This document shows, one piece after another, positions 12,701 through 22,572 of a stretch of DNA of 64,000 nt (positions are counted from its first letter, which is position 1; each line of letters starts with the position of its first letter). The translations under genes and the position numbers were made by a program. The notes below the pieces were generated by a model. That model was not told where the DNA came from. It ran no database searches and worked only from the letters and a program-made list of their open reading frames with translations. The stretch lies in contig NC_087066.1 of NCBI RefSeq assembly GCF_963678635.1, positions 56,934,312 to 56,998,311 on the forward strand, given 5' to 3'. This stretch comes from Symsagittifera roscoffensis. Taxonomy: Eukaryota > Xenacoelomorpha > Acoela > Convolutidae.

Positions 12701-15700
12701 AAGTAAAACAGACTCCAATTTTCAGATATCCCAGCGTTCCTATTCATCTAAAATTTTTGACTGTTTTTTTTACCTCGAAGTTCATAGTTAAGTTTTTTTT
12801 CGAGAATAGTCTTTTTTTTCCTGTTTCAATGACTTTTTTTTCTGTTTCAATGACTTTTTTGGTATTCAATGACTCTTTTTCAACTGTCTGATTGTTTTTT
12901 GATTTTTCACTCAATTACAATTACCAAAAATAAACATTGGAGTGGGTCGAGTGATATATCATATTAAAGCAACTTCAGTCGTGAGTGTCGAGAAAAACCG
13001 GTTTGAAATTTTCAAGTTTAAGTCTGAATTCAAGCGAGACGAGTGGTCGAGTAATATTTTTTGTATTTCACCTTAATTTCACTGGTTTTCTTGGCAATAA
13101 AAGTTTTTTTAATTTAAAATTTTCCAGTAAAAAAGTAGAATTTTGTTTTTGAGATTTGTTTGCTTGTTTATTTTATATCCATAGATTTCGATTATGTTCA
13201 AATATCTGATTTTCCGAGCGTTTTTATAGTTCTCTCATATCACTAAAAAACTACACTAATTTTTCCGAGCGTTTTCATAGTTCTCTCATATCATTAAAAA
13301 ACTAATAATTAATGTGAAAAAAGAAGTGAAAAAGAAAGCTTTTTTTGAAGTTTTCTATGAAAACGGTCGAAACCTTCAGTGCTGTTTGCGCAACAATTGG
13401 CTATCCTTGTCGTATTTGGAACCATTGCACTCAATTAAGAAACTAAATTTATCTTGTAGTTTGGTTTTTGTAATCAGGCGTCGGATCACAAATGACCAAG
13501 CAGCTAGTTGGATAATACAACAGAAGTACTTTACGCATTTTTAGTTCAAAACTTTCTGTTATCGAATTTTTCTCGGAATGAATAGATAATTTGGTTGCCT
13601 TGTTTGTCACCAATTTAGTAATCAAAAAATAAATTCATTTTTATAGGATTTCAGCAATGAATTCTTTTAAAAAATGGCAACCTTTTTATGCAGAATTAGG
13701 CCCAAAAAAAGTTCAACACTTTCCATAAAAAAGCAATGTACCAAAACTTACGCGCCTCGTGATGATAAATTAAAAAGATCTTTTTTTGAAGAAATAACTT
13801 TGAAGATAATTCTTTATCAATAAGTGTCTAAATGAGCAACAATGCTGAAAAATGATCAAGGATACAAAAAATTCTGCCAACGAGGTTTTCCTCTTTCGGA
13901 ACTTTTTTGGAGACTTAATTATCGAAAGTTATGTTTGGACTAGTCCATAGAGCTACATATTTACTACATCATTTTGTATGATTAGTATTGAAATAAAGCA
14001 ACTGGATCAGAAGAGACTAGTTCAACAGGAAAGCAAAAAGAATTAAATACCAAAAACTACTATCGTTTAGGTTTCGAATTTAGGTTTCTAAAAATTGAAA
14101 ATTATTGCCAATTCCTCTTAATATACCGTCGGGGCAATAAAAGACGGATTGAATAATTTTTTGGAACTCCTCAATTTTCTCCAATGAAATTTTTGAGTTT
14201 AGAACGGTTCCATTCAATCTATAGAAGCTTTTGATGCCCCCATTATACAAAAAGTACAGTCCAGAAAAAGCAGGAAATTTTAAACCAATACTGGCCAATT
14301 ACTAAAGCAATTTCCAAAGCCTTCATAAAATGTATGCAAACAAAAAAAGATTTAATTCGATCGGATAATTGTCTAAGAAAACATTTAGATCATCAAGAAT
14401 CATATTCCATAACGGGGCAACATTATTCTGTACTGAGCACTGAATATAAATATCATTTTAAAATATGCTTAAATTTTCAAAAATTTCTACCCACGAGGTT
14501 TTTCTCTTTCGGAACGATTTTGCAAACATAATTTCTGATAGTTATTTCTGGAATAGCCTATAGAACTTCATAGTTTTAATATTTAAATATCCCTATGGAA
14601 GTTATTCAAATCAAGCAACTGGATCACGTAAGAATACTTTAGCTGGAAAACAAAAATAACTAAATATCAAAAATTATAATCCTTTCATTTTCGAATCAAG
14701 ATATAATACATCAATAAAATGCAAAAAAGCTAACAATTATCTTTTATCGAAAAACGAAAATTACTTCTAATATACCGGCTGTGGCTTTTAAATATCGATC
14801 GCTTAGCTTTTTGAACCCTTTATTTTTTCTCTCCAATGAAATTGTTGAGTATAAAATGGTTGTACTCAATCTATAGAAGCTTTTGATGCCCCCATTATAC
14901 AAAAAATTTAACCCAGAAAAACCAGGAAGTTATTGACGATTACTGACCGATAACTGGAACAATTTCGAAAGCCTTACAAAATTCTGTACAGACAAAAGAT
15001 CGATTGTATTCGAACGGATAATCGTCGTAGGAAACCGTGTTTGGTTATCAAGCACATTTTGTGATTATAGGTGCAACCGTATTCTGTACTGAGTAATTTC
15101 AAAACTATATTGGCGAGAGTATAAGTTTTGCTGCCTCCCTTTTTTCAAAAGCACTTGATTTCATCAATATCAAAGTATAAATATTCCAATTGCTTACTAA
15201 GGTTTTCAAATTCCTTCGATTAAAAAACAACTACAAATCATTGTTAATGCTACCCTATCAGATTGGATGAATCTTTGTTTCAATAGTTCCGCAGGAACAA
15301 TCTTTCGACCAGAAAATTGTTGGCTACGGTGGTTATAAAATGATTTTGATCAAAAACGGTGAATCTGGTTACAGCTTGAACATCGGTATAATTTGTCATC
15401 GACTCACTTCAAAAATGGTTCACTTAAAATTAATTTTGAAAATTAAGAGTTGAACAAAATCAGTTAGCATGCAAAACTCAAGGTTATCAAAAAATATAGG
15501 CCAGAAAAACCAGGAAGTTATAGACGATTACTGGCAAATAACTGGCGCAATTTCGAAAGCCTTCAAAAAATCTATACAAACAAAAGAACAATTGTATTCG
15601 AACGGATAACCGTTTAAGCAAACAGTGTTTGTTATCAATTTTTTTTTCGGTTATAGGTGCAACCTTATTCTGTACTAAGTATCTTCAAAATTCTATTAGC

Positions 15701-18700
15701 GAGAACATAAATGTTTCTGCCTTACTCCTTCCAAAAGCGCTCGATTCCACCAATATCAAAATAAAAATGTTTCCATTTATCACATAGGTTTTCAAATTAA
15801 TTGACCAAACATGATTGAAATTTCTTTGAATAAAAACAACTTGAAATCAATTTTAAATTTACCCAATCAAATTGGATGATTATTTGTTAAAAGGGGGGTT
15901 CCGCAGGAACAATCTTTCGACCAAAAAGTTGTTGGTTAAGCTGATCATGAATGATTTCATTTCAAAACGGAGAATCTGGATACAACTTGAACACCGGTAT
16001 GATTTTTATGGCCTCATTTTAAAAGTTGTTCACTTGAATTGATTTTTAAAAATCAAGAATTAAATCATATCATTAAACAGGCAAAAGATCAAAATTTTTC
16101 CTTTTGTTAAAAAAAATTCAATTTCCAGTTGTCCTGAAATTTCCAATGTTTCGTCAGTTTTTTTGTCTGACCGAAGTAAAACCTAATCGGTCATCCCGAA
16201 TCTTGAGAAAATTTTTTCAATGTGTTTCACTTGACATATCTTGATTTCATTTTCTGAATAATCAATTTTCATTCCTAAGAACCATTTAAGAGCACTTATC
16301 TTGCTTGTCTGAATTTTTTTTCAGATATATTTTTTTCAAACCAGCTTCTGAAGTCTTTGCTTGCTCCAAAAGCCACTATATCAACTACCCACAGTTTAAT
16401 TAAACCTCCTTTACCCTCAGTGTTCTTAACAAATGAAACTTAAGGTTTTCCTTCTTCATCAAACTGTTCGAATCTTTCAGGTTGCTTCATGAAGTTATCA
16501 TCATCTAGTTTTGCCTTCAAATGGTTAAAGCCTATAGCAACAAATCTAGCTTTAAGCCTAGAATCTTTGCCATCTTATCTTCATGCCTTCAACATGTTGT
16601 TCTACAAGATTCAAGTAGAAAAGTTTCAAATTGTTTTGAAGCCCTTCCAAATTAATTGAAATTACCAGCTTTCCACTAACTCCTTTGGTCAATTGTTTAA
16701 AGTTATACTGATTCTTCACCGCTCGAATTAATTGGTCTATCATTGTTTCATTGCTGTTTTTTTTTCAACGATGTAATTTAGAAGATTAGTTTTTGCAGTC
16801 TGGGTTTTGAAAAATCTAAACCCCTTCCGTAAAAGATCCCAAGCTTTGCTACCATTGCCTTTGTATGGTCTTAACAAGAAAAACGATTTCTTATCTAGAG
16901 CTCGAACTAGTTCGTACCAGATGCGCAACTACTGTTTTTCCTCGAAAATGTCTTTTCCTTCATCTGTTGCAGCTTATTTTTGATCTATGCTTGCTTTCGG
17001 TCGTTAAGCTTGGCATAAAAAAATTCAAGTTAAAATTTGCTGCCTCGAACTGCTCTTCAGAGTAGATAAAAAACTCCTCTTTTCTCGAAAATACAATTCT
17101 ATCAGTTTTAGACATTTTTTTTCTAATGTAAATACTTATTTCCTACTGAAGTCCTACACAAGATTAAGTTCTTATGAAATATCAATAATGTCAAATTGTT
17201 ACATGTATTTTATCAGTTTGTCAGTTTGTTTGTTTTTTCACTGTCAATTTCCGCGTTGTGCTTTTTTCTGCGCTGTGCTCACTTAGTGCCCCTTCGTGCT
17301 GCTTTTGACTCTTATTCTTCCAACTCTTAGTGGTTGTTGATTCCGCTCAAAGCCTAATTCTTCGCTTCTAGACGTGTTGCCTGCTTCTTTTAGTCCAATT
17401 TTTTGTGAATGATGATTCCCTTCAAAGCCTTGTCTTTGTTTCTAGTTGTGTTGCCCTGCTTCTGTCTTCTCTCAGTTCTCTATCTGATCAGTAGTCTTTG
17501 TCAAATTGTGTTTTTGCAACTCCATTGCAAATCTCAGTTTGTTCGTTTGAATAAACAGTCAATTTTGACTTCTGACTGGTATTTGGGCATCTGGTCCCAT
17601 AACCTATCTAGGTTAATGCAGCGACAAACGGTTGACTACTAAGGAGTGAGTTAAAGGATTTGAGCAATAATTCCAATAGTAATTCAGCAATCAAATATAT
17701 ACGGTAAATCATCCGCACAAAGTTACTCGAACCAGTGACTAAAGGTCGTGTTTCACCAGCTAGCTTTAACAAAACTCGGGAAGTGATATTTCAGTTTGAG
17801 CAGAATAAGAAAGATCAATTCCAGTTCACCTAGAGAAGGTTAGCTATTACTGTTATTGTTTATTGAAATTCCTAATTTAATGTTTTGTGATTAAATTGTT
17901 TTTGGTGGTGAAAACCGAATCGGATGGTTTATTTATGAGCAAGTTTTTCCAGCTTTTGTAAAAAAAAAACAAGAGCTCTCTCTGTCTTTCCCTCTACTAC
18001 AATCTGCTGACTACTAGACTTGCTCTTTTGCCGCTAATCCCAGAACTTTTCCTGATGCGAACGGGTAAAACGAATCAAACTCCATGCAGCAACTGAAATT
18101 GATATAATTATGATATTTAGGTCCCTAATTACAACCTGTTTGGCCATGTTGCTTTTCGGCAGTGAAATGGTATACTTTTTTCATCGAATTGCATGAGCAG
18201 AATAGCCAAGCGTTGTAAGGAGCGGTGTTGAGGTTGAACTATTTTGGATCCCACTCATGTCAGACTTTTCGTTAACTTAGTTCAAGTGTTGGATTTGTTC
18301 TATGGTAATTTTATTTGTTATTGAAAGTAATTTTTGGAAAGCAGATAAATTTTGCGAAAACCATGTTTTTATCATTGAAAATCGAGTTAGATAATTTAAT
18401 AATTGGTTGGTAATTGCAATCTATTTTTTCAATTTTTTCACCTGTCCATCTTTTACATAATCCAGGCTCTTTTCGATTAAATCCCCCAAATTTTGATAAA
18501 TCGAAATTATTTTTTTAAATCACAAAACTAGATTGATGCTGTCAAGTAAGGCAGCATAGGGATAGCTTTCTGTAATAAAGCTCGAAACTTCTTGTTTTAT
18601 AAATCTAAAAAATGGATAGATTTTTGACTTTTATATAAATAAAGAATCATAATAACCGAGTCTGAATGGTTAAAACTGAATCCAGAAAAATTAAGTCTGG

Positions 18701-20958
18701 ATTTGCATTATAAACTAAAATATTTCTTACAAAGTTTGACTGATTTTCCTTAAAATAGCAGGGCTGGTATCCTGAGCGTTAAATAAGATAGAAACTGGCC
18801 ATTATTTTGAACTTAACGGCAATCAAAAATGCATTAAGCATCCTTTGATGAAATTCATGCTCAGATAATTGGCGAAAAGTGCAGAAAAAAGTCAGTTTGA
18901 GGCTCAATTAAGTAAAAATGGTTCGTTTTTACCAGTCCCAATATAATATAGTGCATTTCCTTGTAACAGTGTCCCAATTATATAAAATTATATTTCATTT
19001 TTTCTTATGTTAAGGAATTGAACTGTATCAAAGTTTCGTCGTTTGGTTAGGGGCAGTACAACAGTGCCGAAAAATTGAACAAATTTCAACCTAAGTGCGG
19101 CAATCAAAAATGAAACGGCGATCGCTTATAATCTTAAGTGACATTTGCAACTTGTTTTGTTGTTTAGTTTGCAGTTTTAGACATTTTTGCCGTCAAAATC
19201 GGAGTGATTTTGTTTGTTAATTAGCGTCAGTAATTTCCCGCTCAGAAAATTATTCTGATTTTTTAGCACCTTTTTCGGCACTGTTGTAATTCGGCACTGT
19301 TGAACGCCGCCTCCGTTTGTTAGTTTCCTAAGAAAATATAATTTTTTGTGAACTGGTTCAAGCAATGGAATTAAGCTGAAACATTGGAAATAGCTTTTGC
19401 TGGACAACTTTGCTTTGAAGGCTTCTAGTTTTGCGAATTGTGTATCAATACAATTTAACTTGAAATTAATTTTATCATTTGAGGAGCTGGGTTGATGTGA
19501 ATTCATTAGGCGGCTAAACTGCTTTTTGGGAAATCTAAGCTGTTTCCGCATCAAGGACGCTCCTTTTGTTTTTTCAATTTCTTTGATGGTTCCGACAAAT
19601 TTTCAACATGATTAAAGGCTTGTCTCTGGAATCCAGGAACATATAGACACAAAATTGTGCGCCTATCCAGTTCACAGTTTGGCCTCGCAATGTTAAGTTT
19701 TTCCTAATCGGTTTACGCTAAAAAATGTAATATTTTCCGGTTCCGATGCTTGGTTTTGCTTGAAGCAACTTATTTTTTGAAATAACTTGGATCAACCGTA
19801 CAATCCCCTCAATCAATTTAGAGGGGTGGCGTGTTGGTGGAGAGAAAAATATGGATGTTTCAATCTAAACTGGAGTATAGCCTAGAGTTGTTCAAAAACA
19901 GTCGTATTACCAAAGAAAACTGATTTAGAACATTGATTAGTGTAATTAACAGCATAGAAATGCAATCCAGCAAGAATGTAAAAATTAATTTTTATGCGTG
20001 CGTTTGGCTGAAATGCAAACTTTATACAGAATTGTTATTCAGATTTAAGACATGCATGAGGAGGGCATTCTACAGTTGATCACTTAGGGTGGTTGTACGG
20101 TTCATCTAATAACTTCAAAGTGTTCAAAGTTCTAGCAATTGAAGGGCTTCATTAGAGAATCTTAAAAATAGCCCGAACCCATTCACACTACTTTCTCTTA
20201 AAAACTTTATATTCTCGATTCACTTAATTGACTGAAATACTACGCGCGATATGCTTGCTTGTGTATGTTTGGCAAAGCGAAATGTAATTCCTTGGTAAAC
20301 TTGCCTTGTAAAACTTTGTATGGATTCCCGCTATATTGAAAAACTAGACGCTTTTCAAAGCTCTATCGCTTGATGAGATTGCCTAGAGCAATGTGGTTTT
20401 TTTGCAAAGCTTCGCGCTATCAATCAGTATCAAAAAACTGAAAGTCTTTCCAAGTTTCGTTGCTGGAATAGCTTCCAAAAAAGCTCAGTTTTTGCGAACC
20501 GATTCAAACTTTGAACGCAAATTAAAATAAATGCTTTAATTTGTAATTACTTACGGCTCAACTTTCTTGAAATTCTTTATCCACTCTCTTTTAGATGGTG
20601 ATTGATAGAAGAAGTTTGACGAATGATTTTCAAAAACACTTCAAAATGTTTCGGATCTTTTTGGTTCCAAACTATCTCAGCTGTAATGTATGATAATTGA
20701 ATCATCGCTGGTTCAAATCTCAAAATTGAAAAAAAGCTGTTAAGGTTTTTCTAATTTTTACCGCGTTTGTTTAAGTCACTTCGGCTACTGGCACAAAGAA
20801 GAGGCATGTCGCTAAATGAACACCATCTGAAGAGGAATGTGGTTAGGAGGAAGGGCGAGAAAAAGACAGCCGGCGAAATAATTCCAGTCAGTTCCGAACA
20901 GGAGTTGTTCCAGGTGATGGGGGTGCCCTTTCGACCTCCGGAGGAACGCGACTGGTGA
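361..20958 (+). CDS. POLL: DNA polymerase lambda, 3' part of gene (six exons)
   Basis: Family X repair polymerase acting in base-excision repair and end joining in the nucleus. Six exons join in one open frame: 361-773, 1639-1899, 3539-3765, 4312-4464, 5401-5482 and 20776-20958, giving about 438 residues. In order they encode an acidic linker, the 8-kDa lyase/helix-hairpin-helix domain ([10 protein letters not shown] and a [11 protein letters not shown] hairpin), the palm with CGDLDLL (two catalytic Asp) and RRIDIIC (third Asp), the YFTGSAYFN steric-gate motif, and the thumb ending in [10 protein letters not shown]. The lysine in the GDKI motif matches the family's Schiff-base lysine. No key residue is missing and every exon is open, so the gene looks functional. 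The BRCT domain should lie upstream of the window. Two introns lack GT donors. The last intron hosts another gene. The call rests on motif recognition; no alignment was run. Confidence 0.93.
947..1290 (+). repeat. Dispersed repeat family R1, copy 1
   Basis: Aligns along its whole length with 4893-5225 in the same orientation. Shared blocks are ATGCTCTAATAACTACA, GGAAATGGCGCGAAAAA, CTAGTTTCGA and CAGCGGAATAAAAA. By eye the copies are roughly 70% identical. No coding capacity. The two copies lie in different Pol lambda introns, so this is a dispersed element rather than a tandem duplication. Confidence 0.75.
1639..1899 (+). CDS. POLL: Pol lambda exon B: lyase domain and helix-hairpin-helix
   Basis: Exactly 87 codons between acceptor TTGTTTAG and donor CAAG|GTATGA. 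It encodes both hairpin motifs (IPGVGRKLG and [11 protein letters not shown]) that grip DNA, and the segment with the conserved lyase lysine. Phase 0 at both ends fits the flanking exons. Confidence 0.93.
3539..3765 (+). CDS. POLL: Pol lambda exon C: palm with two catalytic aspartates
   Basis: Begins after acceptor ACATTCAG. Encodes [11 protein letters not shown], then VCGSFRRGK and [13 protein letters not shown], whose two Asp bind metal. The exon must end in phase 2 to join exon D. The only position giving family-length alignment is after 3765, where the intron begins GGAAGT, so the donor is non-canonical. Canonical GT donors at 3770 or 3752 would break the frame. Confidence 0.9.
4312..4464 (+). 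CDS. POLL: Pol lambda exon D: palm
   Basis: Acceptor TTCTAACAG, then [15 protein letters not shown] and KYMGVCILP, ending in RRHR. The donor side reads CATAG|GCGAGC, a GC donor. No GT is available in the required phase 2. The following sequence runs open for another 150 nt but is not family-like. Confidence 0.9.
4893..5225 (+). repeat. Dispersed repeat family R1, copy 2
   Basis: Second copy of the element at 947-1290, with the same block order and orientation. It is directly preceded at about 4681-4742 by a stretch with a G run and a long C run, like those at the ends of the hAT-like repeats elsewhere in the window. Confidence 0.75.
5401..5482 (+). CDS. POLL: Pol lambda exon E: third catalytic Asp and YF gate
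   Basis: Short exon encoding [20 protein letters not shown] and GSAYFNR. It contains the third catalytic Asp and the Tyr-Phe pair that lines the nucleotide pocket. Acceptor GCTCTTAG, donor AGG|GTTAGT. A hAT-like repeat starts only about 12 nt into the following intron. Confidence 0.92.
5495..5885 (+). repeat. hAT-like non-autonomous element, copy in Pol lambda intron
   Basis: Begins CAGGGGCGGACGTC followed by a C run. Contains internal blocks shared with the copies at 8526, 22478/40815 and 41825: GGCGCCAATATAT, a GGTCGACCTAAAAAGGT-like box and AGAGCTCGAAAAAT. The right end and target duplication are not clear. Apparent frames of 60-110 codons inside it are non-coding repeat sequence. Confidence 0.65.
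5886..8525. other. Intron sequence without recognisable genes
   Basis: AT-rich intron of Pol lambda with long T and A runs. No frame of convincing length or composition. It contains two tRNA-like patches (about 6415-6475 and 6560-6640) and a small perfect hairpin at 8201-8250 (10-bp arms AATGTTCCAG/CTGGAACATT). Confidence 0.6.
6560..6640 (+). repeat. tRNA-like sequence, probably a SINE head
   Basis: Contains a CAATGGAT box A-like stretch, an arm with CTTCTAAACCAGAGG and a box B-like GGATCGAATCT, in the order and spacing of an Arg-type tRNA. The acceptor stem does not pair, so it is not a working tRNA. A weaker tRNA-like patch (CAGTGGTAGAG... GGACTCCTAATC) lies just upstream at 6424-6475. Confidence 0.4.
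8526..8759. repeat. hAT-like MITE with 8-bp target duplication
   Basis: Starts CCAGTGGTGGATGC and ends CAATCCGCTACT, which are imperfect inverted repeats of each other. Flanks are TTGTGCTG (8518-8525) and TAGTGCTG (8760-8767), matching 7 of 8. The 8-bp duplication and the CAGTGG end are hAT hallmarks. Internal sequence matches the other copies (GTCGACCTTTTTTTCAGG, then TCTCTCAAAGCGCT). Confidence 0.75.
9004..9537 (+). repeat. Direct repeat left of the ZAP-like gene
   Basis: Shares ordered blocks with 12946-13420: GTGATATATCAT, TTCAGTCGTGA, GTGTCGAGAAAAACCGGTT and, at the far end, GGTCGGAAC...GGCTATCCTTG. The copies are diverged, with indels between blocks. Together they bracket the intronless gene in the same orientation. 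Confidence 0.6.
9532..9537 (-). terminator. Candidate poly(A) signal of the ZAP-like gene
   Basis: AATAAA on the - strand about 120 nt after the stop codon. It lies inside the left direct repeat. Confidence 0.35.
9659..12328 (-). CDS. ZAP/PARP12-like CCCH-WWE protein with degenerate PARP tail
   Basis: An 889-aa intronless gene nested antisense in the last Pol lambda intron. Residues 1-70 hold two degenerate Cys/His units. Three clean CCCH fingers follow: C112-C121-C125-H129, C131-C139-C144-H148 and C221-C230-C237-H241. Residues ~245-665 hold several Trp-rich modules; the last (565-664) has the WWE signature ([11 protein letters not shown] then RRVLRRP). Residues ~700-889 resemble the PARP fold ([13 protein letters not shown] near the end), but the His-Tyr-Glu catalytic triad is not visible. 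In vertebrates this architecture is PARP12/PARP13: CCCH fingers bind RNA, WWE binds poly(ADP-ribose), and PARP13 (ZAP) is catalytically dead and antiviral. An RNA-binding, non-enzymatic role is therefore inferred. A TATA-like box and a poly(A) signal flank it. Lack of introns suggests a retrocopy or transposed origin. Confidence 0.85.
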   Translation of the reverse strand: MSLRSTLEFHEDSTDSSGLHICDQYQRQEPDHLTDKDCQALHICEQFIRDEKKHLSSLDGQPCQLSHQFLSKDFTILRSFGISENNPNNIKLVSDVIFPHKWWPKSYIPDTCKYYNTSAQCSKNCQNLHICASFGSLGCKNKKCSFAHTLADDKEKQKLENAGFHTESMNAFDLYLKLLKRKKDPTPGYTVTPQAFIQRVDKSSAGLPKPSENYKKTIYICPNVLSKGRCSNEKKTCLDIHPSESRHLFAWQYKNEGPTSPWLFFEKHENEALEAKYTMPEIDYGILDGTQFKVIYDFNKMKAKIYHHDKTFKQAKLRRIEARNLQWNIFYRYRYDANPWRIFRNFRGSGIDSEELDKTFRSLEENDSYTVEFTIRNLNRASTVTIHMFKCFGDELIFQVKSNGDAQVNKRRPHWAKPSTEEYLRIPQNSTNQLKPLKQNQALDVDHEGNCLYHLEKPSKNQSCAMYAYADLDFLWLVQNNGSSNWLKVPSQTCQLLDRYFRNPQIDEVTISSEQLLTHSDTTTPDNSKNVTVSFHLGCFRCTYTGSSNSRDSIFLCRLNYPNSPWEWYWEDIVKIDDPRIPAAVPKLLEIHGYESRRRWVQYGKIGHKNRSAHISSKIIEHQFLKIPEGKITIPIDDKAHEIDFKTFQQRNLKSGKSRRVLRRPKVSQGFDIAQVIDDEKAMKTNLNPSMDTRNISQEETEEKFLRSYPLPLKNTKFREMHSGKEYEVLKEAFDKIEGHFRSYFKFQDDELKENYQKCRDKILETRQLKNLNETILLKEVPVLKHNESSYHEAVAECIKKGAQLTTKLVPPESSTNNSIDYNFYAIVVVLVCAGKTVKFEQSRCQKTDEIESTLIDSYVDDVDNPTLVEVTKKDQILPLYIVRLEKLD
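12381..12390 (-). promoter_or_regulatory. TATA-like box of the ZAP-like gene
   Basis: CTATTTATAG on the - strand, about 53 nt upstream of the ATG, with a second AT-rich box beside it. The position fits a core promoter with a very short leader. Weak on its own in AT-rich DNA. Confidence 0.35.
12813..12880 (+). repeat. Short tandem repeat (TTTCAATGACTTTTTT)
   Basis: Three near-identical ~22-bp units built on TTTCAATGACTTTTTT. No coding sense. Confidence 0.6.
12946..13420 (+). repeat. Direct repeat right of the ZAP-like gene
   Basis: Partner of 9004-9537, with the same block order. It also contains a local tandem duplication at 13211-13304 (period about 51 bp, unit TTTTCCGAGCGTTTT...TAGTTCTCTCATATCA). 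Confidence 0.6.
13865..16075. repeat. Diverged tandem array, three ~0.6-kb units
   Basis: Blocks recur in order at intervals of roughly 600-750 bp: CACGAGGTTTT.CTCTTTCGGAAC (13880, 14490), ATCTATAGAAGCTTTTGATG (14218, 14870), CCAGAAAAACCAGGAAGTTAT (14911, 15502), TATTCTGTACTGAG (14430, 15080, 15670) and TTCCGCAGGAACAATCTTTCGACC (15285, 15899). Units are diverged, and none has a convincing frame. It may be an old tandem expansion of a transposon fragment. Confidence 0.65.
16085..17113 (-). pseudogene. Broken Ty1/copia retrotransposon fragment
   Basis: On the - strand the first part (17113 to ~16560) reads like the Gag N-terminus of copia elements (MSKTDRIVF, then [15 protein letters not shown]), spread over two frames at 16928-16740 and 16743-16558. 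It is followed directly by a reverse-transcriptase piece (about 16430-16085) with [18 protein letters not shown] and [10 protein letters not shown]. Integrase and most of RT are absent, so this is an internally deleted relic. Several stops interrupt the RT piece. No LTRs recognised. Confidence 0.6.
17120..20765. other. Intron sequence without recognisable genes
   Basis: No supported gene. A 125-codon - strand frame at 19177-19554 has no recognisable motif and lies beside two near-repeats of CGGCACTGTTG, so I do not call it. Otherwise AT-rich and unremarkable. Confidence 0.55.
20776..20958 (+). CDS. POLL: Pol lambda exon F: thumb and C-terminus
   Basis: Acceptor TTGTTTAAG, then a frame with [10 protein letters not shown] and a terminal [10 protein letters not shown] followed by TGA, the standard end of Pol lambda. 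It lies 15.3 kb from exon E, a long intron relative to the other four (0.5-1.6 kb). Confidence 0.92.
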   Translation, partial: SLRLLAQRRGMSLNEHHLKRNVVRRKGEKKTAGEIIPVSSEQELFQVMGVPFRPPEERDW

Positions 20959-22469
20959 AAAAAAGTTTAACTATGACTATACGACAGACTGCTTGCAAGT
21001 GTGTTGACTGAGTTCCCAGGATGAAACAGGATGAAAATTGGGTTGCTTTATCCGCAAACAGTGCAAAATGCTCTTGACAAAATTGCTCGCTTTCGAGGAA
21101 GAATTTTTTGACGAATACACCTGATTTAGGGACCAACTACCATACTATCAAGAACTGAACAAAACATATCAATTGAACTCAGAGGCGGCTTTGGGATGGG
21201 GGTTAGAAAGGGAGAAGGAGGTTTGAACTGTGCAACCAATCTGCAGTTTTACAATGAGATCAGACAATAAATGAAAAGCTGATCCAGCTTATTAATTGCA
21301 TCTTCTGACAATCGAATATGTTCATGTTTATGAAGTTATCGGTTTCTCTTAAAAAGTGGATATGTCAACCACTTATATTACTGTTTCAAATATGTGCATC
21401 GGACTCCTACGATCAGATTTCATCGTGAAATTAGAGGGTTCTCACAGATTTCACCGTGAAAGTGAAGGTTCTCAATTGAAAGTAGAGGGTTCTCACATAC
21501 ATTTTAAAACATTTTATCATTGAGCTAAAAGTATGTTTCGTCAAATGTCTCCCCATCTATAAATTTTCAAAGCCGCCGTTGTTCTGATTCATTTCGAGAT
21601 TAATCTTTAAACCTTGTAAAAAAAATTTTAAAGCCGTAAATTTATTTCTTTGTAATTTACAGAGGGCTGTCTTTTTAAAGTTTGTGGATCATGATAGCTG
21701 TAGTAATTATAAGATTTCTTAAATAACCCTACGTTTTGAACACGAAAATATTGTTCCGACCATTCTCGAAAGAGTGGGGAGGAACTGGCATAGAATCGGT
21801 TTTTAATTGTCATTTCAAGCACGTCGAAGAAATTTTATGGGTTTAATATTAAATGGTATAATATTAACGTCCTTTCAAACATGCTTTGGATTTCAAAATA
21901 ATATTTATATTTTGAAACTATAAGATATTGTCATTCAGTACTTCAAAGTCCTTAAGTTTTAAGAGTTGAAATGAAGCTGGTCTCGTTTTCTAATTCAAAC
22001 TACCACACTGTTGATACGTTGAGAAGAGTAGGTGCTTCATTTTGATATTTTTTCTTGTTTTTTATTGAAAACAATGGTAGCTGATTTGTGAAATTGAATG
22101 TCTGTTCCCTCTTGTTGCACTAAAACTGTCGAAATTCTGTAAAACTTTGCAAAAAGGGGTTCTAAAACAGTTTGCCTCGTTCATATTTATAATCATCATT
22201 CGTGTTTCTTTTTTGTGCCGAAGTTTATTGGCTGATCTTTTATTAACGTTTTTAGCAATAATTACTGTAGTCGAGCATTCTGGGTTACGTGCACAACAAC
22301 GGTTCACCCCTGTTCTGCATTAGATATTTCTTTTGTTTTAACGAATAGCATGTCGTGAGTCTAGCTACCAATAAATCAACTCGTGGACCAGTGAAAAATA
22401 AAAAACTCACTTAGCTAAAAAAAAAGTTTGTTTTGCAAATTTTCATTCATCTTTTACTGATTTACCTTT
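20959..22469. other. Pol lambda 3' flank, no gene seen
   Basis: Holds the 3' UTR and then AT-rich sequence. At 21425-21503 there are three ~30-bp units built on GTGAAA(G)T.GAGGGTTCTCA. Short frames here (21628-21822, 22062-22307) have no recognisable features. Confidence 0.55.
21266..21271 (+). terminator. Candidate poly(A) signal of the Pol lambda gene
   Basis: AATAAA about 310 nt after the stop codon, the first one downstream on the + strand. Position is the only support. Confidence 0.4.
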
Positions 22470-22477
22470 GCATACAG

Positions 22478-22572
22478 CCAGTGGCGTGCGCAGAAAGAAA
22501 AAAATGAAAGTTCTGTCGACCTTTTTTTAGGTCGACCAAACTTTGACCGAGCTCCGAAAATACACTGAGGAC
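22478..22572 (+). repeat. hAT-like MITE, left half, split by the Polinton
   Basis: Starts CCAGTGGCGTGCGCAG after the flank GCATACAG (22470-22477) and contains the GTCGACC...GGTCGACC block of this family. It stops at the GAGGAC target site where the Polinton begins. The other half is 40809-41117, and its outer flank is again GCATACAG (41118-41125), a perfect 8-bp duplication. Confidence 0.8.

Noticed and set aside
19177-19554. 125-codon - strand frame in the Pol lambda intron
   Set aside because: No motif, no family resemblance, next to repeated CGGCACTGTTG; length is possible by chance in AT-rich DNA.
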